Below, one piece after another: positions 12,303 through 22,131 of a DNA stretch of 64,000 bases. The DNA is from Hyphodiscus hymeniophilus (lineage: Eukaryota; Ascomycota; Leotiomycetes; Helotiales; Hyphodiscaceae), in contig VNKQ01000006.1 of NCBI GenBank assembly GCA_016508695.1, positions 1,488,001-1,552,000 on the forward strand, in the 5' to 3' direction. The notes below the pieces were generated by a model that saw only the letters and a list, made by a program, of their open reading frames with translations, was not told the origin of the DNA and searched no databases. Position 1 is the stretch's first letter. The number at the start of each line of letters is the position of its first letter. A program made the position numbers and the translations under genes.

Positions 12303-13266
12303 CTACTGGAGCTTCTTGGAGGCCTCCTTCGCATCCTTGCGCTCCCGTCTTTTCTTCGCAGCTTCCGGTCCAGATTCGGTATCCATAACATAATCCCAAA
12401 ACCTGAAACTACTCGCATAGTTACCAATGAATCGCTCATGGTGAGTGTCGTGGTGGTCAGCGCCGGCCCAGAATGGCAAGAAATGGTGCAAGCTCCAGGG
12501 AAATTCGTAACCGCTGTGCGCGTCGATTGCCTGGAACAGACGACCAACGATCCACAGGTACATAGTCAAGATGTGCAGATTACCGGTGACCAGAACCCAC
12601 AAGATCGGGACACCGACGGTTCCCAGGCCGAGGAGCATGATTTCGATGGGGGAAGCGTATTCAGCAGCGAGGCCGAATGGCGCAGAGTACGTGTGGTGGA
12701 TCTTATGAATGTTCTTGTAAAGCGGACCCCAGTGCAACGCGCGATGGAACCAATAATGCCACGCATCCTCCAAGACGAAAAAGACGCATATTTGGAAGAG
12801 AATGGTTGTCAAAGGGGGGAAGGGAACGCCGGTTTCCATGCCGCAGTACCTGGCCATTGGGTGGAAGAGCCAGATCTGGGGGAGTTCGACGGTGAAGTGG
12901 GAGAGGAGAACGTATTTCGTGCAGTTCCATTGTTCGGCAGCGGTTGGGATTTTTTGCCCCTGGATCTTGTACTTGTGGAAGTAGGGGATTTTGCTTATTA
13001 TTAACCAGGGAAGGCTACGGCCAAAGTAGACGAATTCGTGCATGGCGAAGGACATGATCCCGGTGGCGAGGATATCGTTTTGCATGAATGCATACCAGCT
13101 CTGAGGGAGAAGTTAGGACATTTTAGGGGGAGAGGGCGGAGGGGTGACTTACCGCCCAGAGACGTTCAAAAACGTTCAGATGAACATTGTACTTGGAGAG
13201 CTCGTTGTAGATACCGAAATAGGTATCGGGAGCAGCGAAGGAGGTGGAATTGGCCACGAACGACAT
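12303..13266 (-). CDS. ERG25: C-4 methylsterol oxidase
   Basis: First enzyme of sterol C-4 demethylation in ergosterol synthesis; an ER-membrane di-iron oxygenase. Two exons on the minus strand, 13266-13153 and 13100-12303, give 303 residues, the normal Erg25 length. All three histidine clusters of the fatty-acid-hydroxylase superfamily are present: HRALH (HX3H), HKIHH (HX2HH) and, after AIDAHSGYEFPW, HHDTHH. Hydrophobic segments include FPPLTTILFQICVFFVLEDA and IEIMLLGLGTVGVPILWVLV. The C-terminus is lysine-rich (KKRRERKDAKEASKKLQ), a plausible ER-retention tail. It is divergently transcribed from ERG1. Confidence 0.95.
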
Positions 13267-13853
13267 TGCGGGCGACCGAGGGGGGAGGAAGAGAAGTTGA
13301 GGTTATCGTAAAGATTGTTTTGTTGAGACAGCAGCGGAGCGGTCTTGAAGTATTTATCAAATTAGCGTATATTCGCCGCTTGACTGGCTAATGGCTCCCA
13401 ATCGCACCACAATCTCGAAGACGGCAATGCGCAAGCCGGTCACTAGCCACCTTAGGTAATCTTATAATGCAGGGGCAACAGGGGTAAGAAAATGCAGTCA
13501 CGTGAGCGAGAGTCAGTCGATTTCCACGGAGGGGAGAAGCCGGAAACATACGATGATACGAGACGGACAATCGAACGAGCAATTGACGTCTGGAGGGACC
13601 GCCTTCCGATTCCATTCCAAAAAATTCCAAAAATCTTCGGTTTGTAGTATTTGTTTACTGCAAATTACGTAACATTCATGCCCTGCCGAGCACTTCTTTA
13701 TCCGCTTGGGGAAAGGGGTAGGGGGCGATCCAATCGTCCCATGCACGTCAACCGGCTGCCGTAGAAAAGTCGTTCCTGAGTCGCCTCAATATCAAACCAC
13801 CAAGACCTAGGTTTATGAGCCCATCAGCTCATTCCTTTTAATCCTAATCTGCC
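13267..13853. promoter_or_regulatory. Shared divergent promoter of ERG25 and ERG1
   Basis: These 587 bp separate the start codons of two ergosterol genes transcribed outward. The sequence shows the palindrome TCACGTGA at 13498-13505, the odd palindrome ACCTTAGGT at 13449-13457 and the even palindrome ACCTAGGT at 13805-13812. An AGCGTATATTCG element at about 13364 is one mismatch from the yeast Upc2 core TCGTATA. SREBP-type (SrbA) or bHLH control of such genes is known in other fungi; its action here is inferred. Confidence 0.55.
13498..13505. promoter_or_regulatory. TCACGTGA palindrome between ERG25 and ERG1
   Basis: A perfect 8-bp E-box palindrome, 232 bp from the ERG25 start and 349 bp from the ERG1 start. 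It fits Cbf1- or SREBP-like bHLH binding. Confidence 0.45.
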
Positions 13854-15485
13854 ATGGACTCTATCTTACTCCGGAGTACAAGACGGACCTATTCTCTCAA
13901 TTCTGGCAAAACGAAGTCAGCTACGAAATCTCAATTTCTTGATACTAGTTCTTCAATCGATTCGCCGCTGCCCCTCGAGAAATCGCCCATGGCCATATTC
14001 GCCTCTCAGACTGTGAATGAAGAGCGACGGCGATTGCATCATGAGGCAGATGTAGTGATAGTTGGAGCAGGCATATTTGGTTGCGCTGCCGCGTTTGCGC
14101 TGGCAAAGCAGGGCCGAAGTGTTATCCTGCTTGAGAGATGGATGAAAGAACCGGATCGCATTGTGGGCGAGCTTTTACAACCAGGAGGCATATCGGCGCT
14201 GGAGAAACTCGGTTTATCACATTGTCTAGAAGGAATTGATTCGGTAAGGGTCGATGGGTATGAGGTCGTCTATCATGGGAGTCCAGTGAACATTCCGTAT
14301 CCTGCGAATGCTGGGGCCACGGAGGAGGGAGGATTTCATAAATCAGCGAACCACAAGAGTCCAAGGCCAAAAGGTAGAAGTTTTCACCATGGTCGGTTCA
14401 TTACTCAATTACGGAAAGCATGCGCAGCTCAGGCTAATATCACCATCTTTGAGACCGAAGTTTTGGATACAGTTACGAGTACACACCTACCCCAAGTCCT
14501 TGGTGTTGAATCAAGGACGTCAAATCCAGAAACCGGAGAAAAAGTGAAAGACTGCTTCTTCGGCCAACTTACAATAATTGCCGATGGCTACGCTTCAAAG
14601 TTCCGGAAACAATACATACACAGAGCTCCAATCGTCAAGAGCAAATTCTACGCTCTCGAATTAATCGACTGTCCCATGCCCGCTCCAAACCACGGCATCG
14701 TCGTTCTCAGCGATGCCTCACCAGTCCTCCTCTATCAAATCGGAACCCACGAAACTAGATGTCTAATAGACATCCCCGATAACACACCATCAGCAACCGC
14801 GGCTGCAGGTGGTGTACGCAATTACATCAAAACTGTTGTCCTCCCAGCCTTACCACCGCAAGTCCAGCCATGTTTTGAAAAAGCTCTTGAAGATGGGAAA
14901 ATCCCCCGCAGCATGCCGAACAGCTGGCTACCTCCTAGTACACAGACAGGGAAGGGAATGGTTATCCTAGGCGATGCGATGAACATGCGCCATCCTCTGA
15001 CCGGCGGTGGAATGACAGTCGCATTCAATGACGTCGTTTTGTTGTCTGATCTCCTTTCACCGGAACGCATCCCAAGTCTAGGTGACACCGTCGCTGTGCA
15101 AAAAGCCATGAAAGAGTTCCACTGGAAGCGGAAAGGCTTGTCCTCCATCATCAATATCCTAGCTCAAGCTCTCTATAGTCTGTTCGCAGCCAATGATAGC
15201 CAGCTTAAAGCTCTGCAAAAGGGCTGCTTCGCATATTTCCAGCACGGTGGGAATTGTGTCGATGGGCCAGCCGGACTACTTGCTGGTATCATCAGACAGC
15301 CGTTCGTCCTTTTCTACCATTTCTTCGCTGTAGCGTTGCTGTCTATTTGGATTGTGATGCAAGACACGATGGGCGGACTGTTAGGATTGTGGAAATTCCC
15401 ACTGGCCGTCGAGCAGAGCGTATTGATTTTCTGGAAGGCGTGCGTGGTTATCTTCCCTTTCATCTTTAGTGAGCTAAGATCCTGA
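13854..15485 (+). CDS. ERG1: Squalene monooxygenase (squalene epoxidase)
   Basis: Converts squalene to 2,3-oxidosqualene using FAD, NADPH and oxygen at the ER; the target of allylamine antifungals. It is a single exon of 543 residues. The Rossmann FAD motif is at about residues 66-95 (DVVIVGAGIFGCAAAFALAK, then a GRSVILLER strand end), the middle motif is IADGYASKFRK, and the second FAD motif is GDAMNMRHPLTGGGMTVAFN. The epoxidase C-terminus follows, with KALQKGCFAYFQHGGNCVDG and hydrophobic segments around FVLFYHFFAVALLSIWIVM. The first 60 residues are basic and serine-rich; an internal Met (MAIFASQTVNEERR) could be an alternative start. It pairs head-to-head with ERG25. Confidence 0.96.
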   Translation: MDSILLRSTRRTYSLNSGKTKSATKSQFLDTSSSIDSPLPLEKSPMAIFASQTVNEERRRLHHEADVVIVGAGIFGCAAAFALAKQGRSVILLERWMKEPDRIVGELLQPGGISALEKLGLSHCLEGIDSVRVDGYEVVYHGSPVNIPYPANAGATEEGGFHKSANHKSPRPKGRSFHHGRFITQLRKACAAQANITIFETEVLDTVTSTHLPQVLGVESRTSNPETGEKVKDCFFGQLTIIADGYASKFRKQYIHRAPIVKSKFYALELIDCPMPAPNHGIVVLSDASPVLLYQIGTHETRCLIDIPDNTPSATAAAGGVRNYIKTVVLPALPPQVQPCFEKALEDGKIPRSMPNSWLPPSTQTGKGMVILGDAMNMRHPLTGGGMTVAFNDVVLLSDLLSPERIPSLGDTVAVQKAMKEFHWKRKGLSSIINILAQALYSLFAANDSQLKALQKGCFAYFQHGGNCVDGPAGLLAGIIRQPFVLFYHFFAVALLSIWIVMQDTMGGLLGLWKFPLAVEQSVLIFWKACVVIFPFIFSELRS

Positions 15486-16151
15486 GATGGAGGACAGTCT
15501 GAGATGGGTGGCAGGGTCTTCTCTAAAGGGAGTTCGGTTCGCTCCATCAGACCACTGAGCACATAGGGTGAAGACGCATGACGTAAACACTGTAAAGATA
15601 TCTAGAGCACGAATTGCATCGAGGGGTGGAGTTGAAGCATTGGGTGAAGGCGTCTGCTTGATAGTTTGGCCGGAGCCTAATAGAATAATCCTAATCAAGT
15701 CTAATGCTCAAATCTCCTCGACTGTTTTTCAGGCTCACACCTATGTGTTAGCATACAGCTATGTAATTCTGTGATCACTGAAAGAATCCAAACGAGTAGT
15801 AATTATATGAAATTCGGGGCGGTTGTTGAGGACAGATGTGACGTTAGGGGGCCTATTCACCCCATAAAGCTCGAACCTTTTTTTTGGTTCTACTTCGGTA
15901 TGACAACTGACGCAGTCTCCTTTTGGTCCTGATAATCCTCCTCTTCCCTCACCTCACAATGAACTGGCAATTTTTGTGGCGTTAGAAAAAGGTCATGGTC
16001 GTCAGATGCTTAGTTGAGAGCTCGAGAATATCTACTATATGCCCTTAGCTCTTGGCCGCCCGAATGAGTTGAACCAAGCCAGTGTGATGGATGACAATAA
16101 ACCGTTATGCATTTTGCTATGATGATATATAGGTCTCCTATACAAAATAGA
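15486..16151. other. Convergent intergenic region after ERG1
   Basis: It lies between two genes that end toward each other. No coding frame is supported. There is a T-rich run at about 15878-15889 and otherwise unremarkable sequence, presumably both 3' UTRs. Confidence 0.5.
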
Positions 16152-19100
16152 CTATCCAGCCTGCAGACCCACAAGCTGTCCCACAGGTGGCAAGTAGTGA
16201 TCTGGATCCTCAACAGGCCTCCAAGTGCAAATCCCCAATGACCGTTCACTCGTCGATGTGGAGCTTCTCTCCTCAGCAGAAACAAAAACCGGAACTTTGA
16301 CCGAACTTTTGCTGATGTTCTCCGCCTTCACACTGCCCAACATCATATCGATCTCAATGGCCTTTTCCATGATCTTGATGGTCATGGTCTTCACATGCTC
16401 CCTACTCTTAGCGACTTCATCCCGGATAGCAGAAACACTCCTTAGAGCATTCTCGACCACATCGTACAAATGAGGATCGAGATGTCCGTTAGGATTTAAT
16501 TCGAGGTGCTCTTTCATCCCACTCAGTGTCGCTCTGAGGATTTGTCTGAATCGACGGTCGGGAAATAAATTATTGACTGAAACCATCTGAATGACCCAGT
16601 CAACACCCGCACAATCTCGAACCCCAATGTAGGCTTGAAGGAGGACGGTAAGTGTAGGAAGATCAGGCGAACTTGTCGCCTTTTGGTTGGCAGCCATTGA
16701 TTTCCAAAAGTCAATTGCCTGATAATATTGCTTTCCGGAGACGAGAGTGTGGACAGTATGGGTCACCACTGAAGGAGGAACGTCCACTCCCTGCTTTTCA
16801 AGGAGGTATATGGTCTTCCTGGCTATGTCCTGGACCTGGGTAGCTCTACCCAGTAGAGTGGGGCAGTGGTATGACAATTGATGAACGAATATTATCGCCA
16901 CTGCAGCACTTATATCGTGGCCGTCCTTGTGAGGCTTCCTGAGGAGACTTGCCGCGCCATATATGTCGTTCGGGTCGATTGCCAAGACCGCCTGTACCGC
17001 TGTGGAAATGCACGCACCAGCAACTGGGACAAGGCCCTTTTGAGCTTTGTCATATATCCGCAAAGCCCTGCGAGGGCTACCCTTCGCCATTGCAATAGCC
17101 ATATGTTCTTGAACGTTTTTGCTGTCTATGGGAGGCGTTAGAGGTTGGTCAAGCTTTAGTCGATTTAGTCTATTGACAGTGTCGGCAATATTTCTTTCAG
17201 AACCCGCCATTGCGGAACGGCGAAGGATCGAGATAGTGTCTTTGCTGATAAATCTCGCAGCCGGGCCACCTAAGTCCCGCACTCTCCGAAACAATCTGTA
17301 CGTCTCTTCAAATGAAAAATTCCATTTAGTACGGCAATTGTGGATGATGGTGTTGAAAAACGCAGAATCGGCATGTGATTGTACAGAAGCCATATAATCT
17401 AGCCAGCGTGAGATCGAGTCAATCTCTCCGGCTGCGCCGTACTTGTCGATCAAGGTAGTTGACATTTGAGGCGTTAGAGTTATGAAGCCTTGGTCGATAA
17501 AAGTTCGTATGAAATCCTCCGTCTCGTTTACCGGATGAGACCTGGCGAAAAGTTTGAAAATGGGGGTGAACGAAGCACTGAACTCGAGCGTTTCAGGACT
17601 GAGCTGCCTCATTTTACAAAAATCCTCCTTGACACCGGCCCAGTCGCTACGCATTGCCTTTGCATAAGCAAAATGGCCCTGTATTCGTGTTTCCAGCCGA
17701 ATACCACCCCGAAATGCCGACCCAGCAGGTATCTTGTCAACTTTATATTCGTAGTACCACCGGGCTGCAGCTTCGTCACCGGCTTCGACGCAGAATTGTA
17801 TCATGGCACCATACGCAGCTTGAGGGTGCACTATCAACTCGAAGCAGGGCTCCACGCGCTCGAACAAAGCTCTAGTTCTGGAAATGTCATGGTACGTCCT
17901 CCAGTCAGCCCCCAGGATTTTGAGGAGCCAGGTGGTCGAGCACAGTAGCCCAGCATCCTCGCTCATTTTTACCAAACTCAATAAAGCTTCTTCGGCCATG
18001 TCGAATCTTCGTAGCTGCAGGGCAGACTCGATGACGAGGTCTCCTGTAGTGTAAAAACCTGACTTGCTGAGATGAGCATTGGGGAAGAGTCTTCGGAAAG
18101 TTTTGACGACGTCCTTGTGACGGCCCTGCTTATGAATGGCTCCCATGAGATGATGTACGCAGGTGTTCGGCGCATCGCCACGGATTTTCTCCAAACGCCA
18201 GTACACTTTTTCTGTGAGATCCAATAGTTCATAATGATGTGTTTCAGCGCATAAAATCTCGCCGAGCTCCCGCCATGAATCTGTTGAAGTTCCTGGCCTC
18301 TCCTTAAATTTGGTGAGATAGAGAGCTACTGCTCTTTGCAGCTTCGACACATCCGTCGCGATATTCCCGGGATTTCCATGGTCAAGCCCTGTTACCAAAT
18401 GCCGCACAACGCCCTCGACTCCTAGTGAGTGAAATGTATCCTCATCGACAGGGCCAAAGCCAGCTATAACCACGAATATTTTTTCCGATACGTCGAATTT
18501 CCCCTCAAGCTGACAAGCTTTCGAGAGCTGCTCAGCAGTATCGACGAGCTCCTGGACAATGCCCAAACCCTCGATTCGAAGCCCTTTGGCTGCCTCAAAA
18601 AATTGTAAAGCCGCCGCCTCCGTCGTGGAGCGCTCCTCCTTGTTCTCTAGTATACTTGTAACGTTCGCAGCAATTTTTTTTTGTTGATAACGACTTGAGG
18701 CCCAGGCAGATTCCCCAGGTTTATAGACGACTTTGCGTAGCCGCGGGCTTTGAGAAGTATCTGGCGTCGCAGGAAGAACCGGCACAGCTGCAAAAGTCTG
18801 TGGTATTGTTATTTGATCGAGCAATTGATGTCTAGAGACATTGGATGAGGACGGCAGTTTGTACTTTGAAATCTTGAGGGGTTGAGGTCCATGGCGAGGA
18901 GCTAGAAAATCTGGTACGGAAGAATCGGGTAGTGTCACTTGAGCTGGCTGGATGTTGTGTGAGTCCTTCGCCGCCAAGAGACCGTTGTCACTGTATCTCA
19001 TGGCCTGATCTTCAAAGGACTCTGTCGTGAGGCTTACGCCACTGTGATATTTTCTCGATGACTTGAGAAGTTTGGCATTGTTGTGCACCTCTCTTGCAGC

Positions 19101-19238
19101 ATGGATACGTCGTCGCCGGTCTTCTGTTAGCAGGCCGGTCGTGAACGCAACTGTGCATGAGGTCCCAAGCGCGATTCGGCGCAGAGTTCGAAGTGCCGCT
19201 TTGGAAGGGACTGGTAGCGTATTCGGCATTTCGAGCAT
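16152..19238 (-). CDS. Putative mitochondrial pentatricopeptide-repeat-type protein
   Basis: A single uninterrupted frame of 1028 residues. The N-terminus (MLEMPNTLPVPSKAALRTLR, then a hydrophobic RIALGTSCTVAFTTGLL segment, then EDRRRRIHAAREV) looks like a presequence followed by one short membrane anchor. After a low-complexity linker (about residues 100-190) come many helical-pair units with PPR-like spacing, for example HHLMGAIHKQGRHKDVVKTF, FFNTIIHNCRTKWNFSFEET and HTLVSGKQYYQAIDFWKSMA. Fungal mitochondrial PPR proteins act in RNA processing and translation. Assignment to PPR is by pattern only; no individual orthologue is recognised. The tail after about residue 980 is less structured. 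Confidence 0.7.
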   Translation of the reverse strand: MLEMPNTLPVPSKAALRTLRRIALGTSCTVAFTTGLLTEDRRRRIHAAREVHNNAKLLKSSRKYHSGVSLTTESFEDQAMRYSDNGLLAAKDSHNIQPAQVTLPDSSVPDFLAPRHGPQPLKISKYKLPSSSNVSRHQLLDQITIPQTFAAVPVLPATPDTSQSPRLRKVVYKPGESAWASSRYQQKKIAANVTSILENKEERSTTEAAALQFFEAAKGLRIEGLGIVQELVDTAEQLSKACQLEGKFDVSEKIFVVIAGFGPVDEDTFHSLGVEGVVRHLVTGLDHGNPGNIATDVSKLQRAVALYLTKFKERPGTSTDSWRELGEILCAETHHYELLDLTEKVYWRLEKIRGDAPNTCVHHLMGAIHKQGRHKDVVKTFRRLFPNAHLSKSGFYTTGDLVIESALQLRRFDMAEEALLSLVKMSEDAGLLCSTTWLLKILGADWRTYHDISRTRALFERVEPCFELIVHPQAAYGAMIQFCVEAGDEAAARWYYEYKVDKIPAGSAFRGGIRLETRIQGHFAYAKAMRSDWAGVKEDFCKMRQLSPETLEFSASFTPIFKLFARSHPVNETEDFIRTFIDQGFITLTPQMSTTLIDKYGAAGEIDSISRWLDYMASVQSHADSAFFNTIIHNCRTKWNFSFEETYRLFRRVRDLGGPAARFISKDTISILRRSAMAGSERNIADTVNRLNRLKLDQPLTPPIDSKNVQEHMAIAMAKGSPRRALRIYDKAQKGLVPVAGACISTAVQAVLAIDPNDIYGAASLLRKPHKDGHDISAAVAIIFVHQLSYHCPTLLGRATQVQDIARKTIYLLEKQGVDVPPSVVTHTVHTLVSGKQYYQAIDFWKSMAANQKATSSPDLPTLTVLLQAYIGVRDCAGVDWVIQMVSVNNLFPDRRFRQILRATLSGMKEHLELNPNGHLDPHLYDVVENALRSVSAIRDEVAKSREHVKTMTIKIMEKAIEIDMMLGSVKAENISKSSVKVPVFVSAEERSSTSTSERSLGICTWRPVEDPDHYLPPVGQLVGLQAG

Positions 19239-20118
19239 TTCGAGGGAGTTTTCGCCATCTCACCTCATCTATGTCATGAGATTGAGTACGAGAATTGGCG
19301 GTGGCAGGTCGAAATCAATGGGTTAATTTTAGGGATCGTGATGTTCGAAAAAGAAGTCGTCCGATTATGAGCCATCGCGCTCGGCTACCGTAGAGGACCT
19401 TAGGTACACTAGACTACCTAGTACAGTATCCACCAGATCTGAGTGGTATGATGACAGTGTGCAGGTTATTAGTATGGTGTGTTTTTATCATTCTTTCTTA
19501 CTTTCTCGGAATTTCACTTCAATCCTCTCGTCTATTTACCTACCTACCAATATTCTCAAGATTTAAAGACTCGAGATTCGGGCCTCTATTATGATCCTAA
19601 GCGGGCTCCCATAGAGGCAGACGCTGATTGCCATCCAATTGTTCATGAAGAGCTGGCCTCAAACTCAAACTCCAATAATAGATCCTGGCTCGATCTGACG
19701 AAGAGATTTCTCCAGCCAGATCGTCGGTGAACTCTTATAGGAAGCGGCTCAAAGGTTTTCGCCTTAATAGAGAAAGGGATACTATGAATATGAACATTGA
19801 GCTTGTAGTTTGGATTGCCATTGTAGCGTCTGCGCAACCCATTTGAAAATTGGGGGATCTTAATTATGATCCATAAACGATGGGGATAGGTTCTTACAGC
19901 GGTGCACTGACGCTGTAGCTGGGGGAATGAAAGGAAAGTTACATTTCTGCCAGGCAAGGTAAAAAGATGCAACCATTTTCAGTACGAAACGTCAATCACC
20001 CATTGAGTATCCGCGAAAGCACATGAATACACGCCAGTAACTCAAGCAATGGCCATATCTGAACGCATCCATTTCGTTTCCATCAAAATGGGCACTGCAC
20101 AAGCGCACCCATCCATTC
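19239..20118. other. Intergenic region upstream of the PPR-type gene
   Basis: No gene is supported. It includes the palindrome-bearing ACCTTAGGTA at 19396-19405, also present in the ERG25/ERG1 promoter, and an ACCTACCTACC run at about 19539-19549. The region is the probable PPR-gene promoter on the left and the 3' flank of the ubiquitin-like gene on the right. Confidence 0.5.
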
Positions 20119-21042
20119 TTAACATCCACTAAGCCTATGAACAAGATGCAGAGTGCAATTGTTCTGCAGACCATAGTCTTCCAAGTTGGAAGGCTCATAT
20201 AGCACACGGCCAGCATAAATCAATCGTTGTTCTTTCACGGGAATGCCTTCATAAGTTTCAATGCAACGCTTGAGTTGAAGAACTGGCGTTTTTGGGCTCG
20301 CGCTGACGCGCAATTCCTTTCCGGTCATGAGTTGGACAAAAATGAAGAATCGATTCTTCAGCCCGGCATCTGCAAGCTGTGGATGAACGAGCGGGTCGTG
20401 AGGAATAATCGGTTCACCGGAGAAGAAATTGGAGTAGAGTGACTTCATGGTTGCCACACGTACCCCACGCTGCTCCGACTCCTGATCGCTTGCTCCGGAC
20501 GGGCGATGATGAAGGATGCATCCCAGGGCTTCCTGAAGATCAGCGTAAAAGCGAGTATCAAGAATCGCGGCGTGCCAAAGTATGTCCACTAAGGTGTTGA
20601 CGAGTCAGTGTTCATTCCCTCTTAGAGCAATAAGGTTGAATGATTAAATGAGAGAGCACCGATGCATACTTAGCGACGTTGGGCTGATCTTGACCGCATC
20701 GTGATCTTCGGTGAAAACTTTGATGGCAACAAAACGACGAAACTCTTCGGCCACTTCTTTCTTGGATTTGTCGTACTCTTGGGCAAGTCTTTCGGTAGGG
20801 ACATGAAGGACAGCCAAAATTCGAGTGCTGAAGAGAAAGGCTAAACCTTTGGGGCATCCAGGCAACATCTGCTGATAGGCTGGCGGGATAAAGGGCATGA
20901 TGTCGGTGGATACTGAGGAAGTCGAAGGTTCGCTTTTGGCTGGAGATGATATGGTGGTTGTAGAGAGAGCAGGAGCTTCACGCTTGGCTGGAGATGCTGT
21001 GTCGGTCGTGGAGGCTAGATCTGATCGCTGGCGTTTGCCCAT
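20119..21042 (-). CDS. Protein with GRDP-like domain and C-terminal ubiquitin-like domain
   Basis: Minus-strand exons 21042-20670 and 20588-20119 give 280 residues. The first 50 are Ser/Thr/Ala-rich with a basic start (MGKRQRSD), probably disordered. Residues about 55-160 carry FRRFVAIKVF, SPTSLMDILWHAAILDTRFY and a following LHHRP, resembling the DxxWHxHxLxTxxY ... LHH pattern of glycine-rich-domain-containing (GRDP-like) proteins. The last 75 residues form a ubiquitin-like fold: IFVQLMTGKELRVSA, TPVLQLKRCIETYEGIPVKE, QRLIYAGRVL, LEDYGLQNNCTLHLVHRL. It ends Leu-Ser-Gly-Cys, not Arg-Gly-Gly, so it is unlikely to be processed and conjugated. It may act as a ubiquitin-pathway adaptor; the role is not known. 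Confidence 0.78.
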
Positions 21043-22131
21043 GTTGTCGGTGTTTCAAGGTGCGTCTGTTTGCAATGCTGATCACTCTGGAGTGGTTGAC
21101 TTGGGTTGGTATGTGAGTGATTCTGAAGAATCGTGAGGTCTTAAAGCCAGAGCCGGTTTGAGGGGTGGAGTTACCAACAGAGACGAATTCGGCAAGAACA
21201 AGCCAGATGGGCGCGGAAAACCACAGAAAAGAAACTTGGTAATAATTTCGATTTACTGATTAACCAGATATTTTTTACTAATATAAACACCGAATTTCAC
21301 ATAATGCAACCTCAAAACGATGCGATCCTACCTAGAAGTTATCAATTTTCGTTGACCATGCAACTGCCACGCTTAATCTCCTGTTATAAACGCCTAGGCT
21401 CCTGTAGCCTTACAAACTCGTATGATAGAATGGACACGCTGCGATGTTTGAGATAGAACTTGCCTCACCTCATTCCGGATTATGGCGTTGGCTGAATTCA
21501 AGGTCAAGTCTCATCCACATGGAGAAAGAAATGCACGCCCATCGCTACAGAGCTGCCAAAAAAGGGGTTAGAGAAGGCCACTTAGCTGGCCTAGCGGTGC
21601 AAACCCCTTTGAAAACGGTATTGTCCCGAGCGCTTGGTTGCATGAGCAGTATCATTCGACCTGGCTTGGATTTTGTGCATGCCGTAACCTTTGAGGTACT
21701 TGTACATACGTTGAGATGACGAGGGAAGGGGGCTTGAGCAAGTGGAAGCGTGATAGTAGAGCTCAAATGATTCCAAGTCATTGACGCTACAAAGAGCGAA
21801 GCTTCGTCTTACAACCTGTTACGCCGTTGGTTATCATGATTCCGACGACGTCTCGGTCGTTACAGCGAGAACACGCAGGCACGTGATTTCACGAGTGTCC
21901 CACTTTACCTACCACCTTACCTAACAAGGTATCTAATAGGTATCTTCCCTACTTAGTCTACCTACCTACCTACCCAGATACCCGACCTTCATACACGATG
22001 CTGTTTGCGTTGCCCCACTCTTCGGCGAGCTCAAAATGATTGACCGCTTTCATTTCTGAAGATGTGGTGCAAGTGCTCTTTGATAGCTTCCCTTTTTGTC
22101 GTTATATTGGTCTGATTTCCTCTTCTCCACA
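21043..22131. other. Intergenic region between the ubiquitin-like gene and the MFS gene
   Basis: Both flanking genes are transcribed away from it, so it holds two promoters in 1.1 kb. It has a TACC-rich stretch at 21904-21975 including CTACCTACCTACCTACCC at 21959, and CACGTG at 21880-21885. Small open frames (for example plus 21444-21719) have no recognisable family. Confidence 0.5.
21880..21885. promoter_or_regulatory. CACGTG site upstream of the MFS gene
   Basis: GCACGTGAT lies 247 bp before the MFS start codon. Its form matches sites upstream of several other genes in the window; function is inferred. Confidence 0.35.

Noticed and set aside
12261..13004. 247-codon plus-strand frame antisense to ERG25
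   Set aside because: It mirrors a well-supported conserved gene and its translation has no family-like features.
21444..21719. 91-codon plus-strand frame between the ubiquitin-like and MFS genes
   Set aside because: No motif or signal peptide, and it lies in a promoter region.
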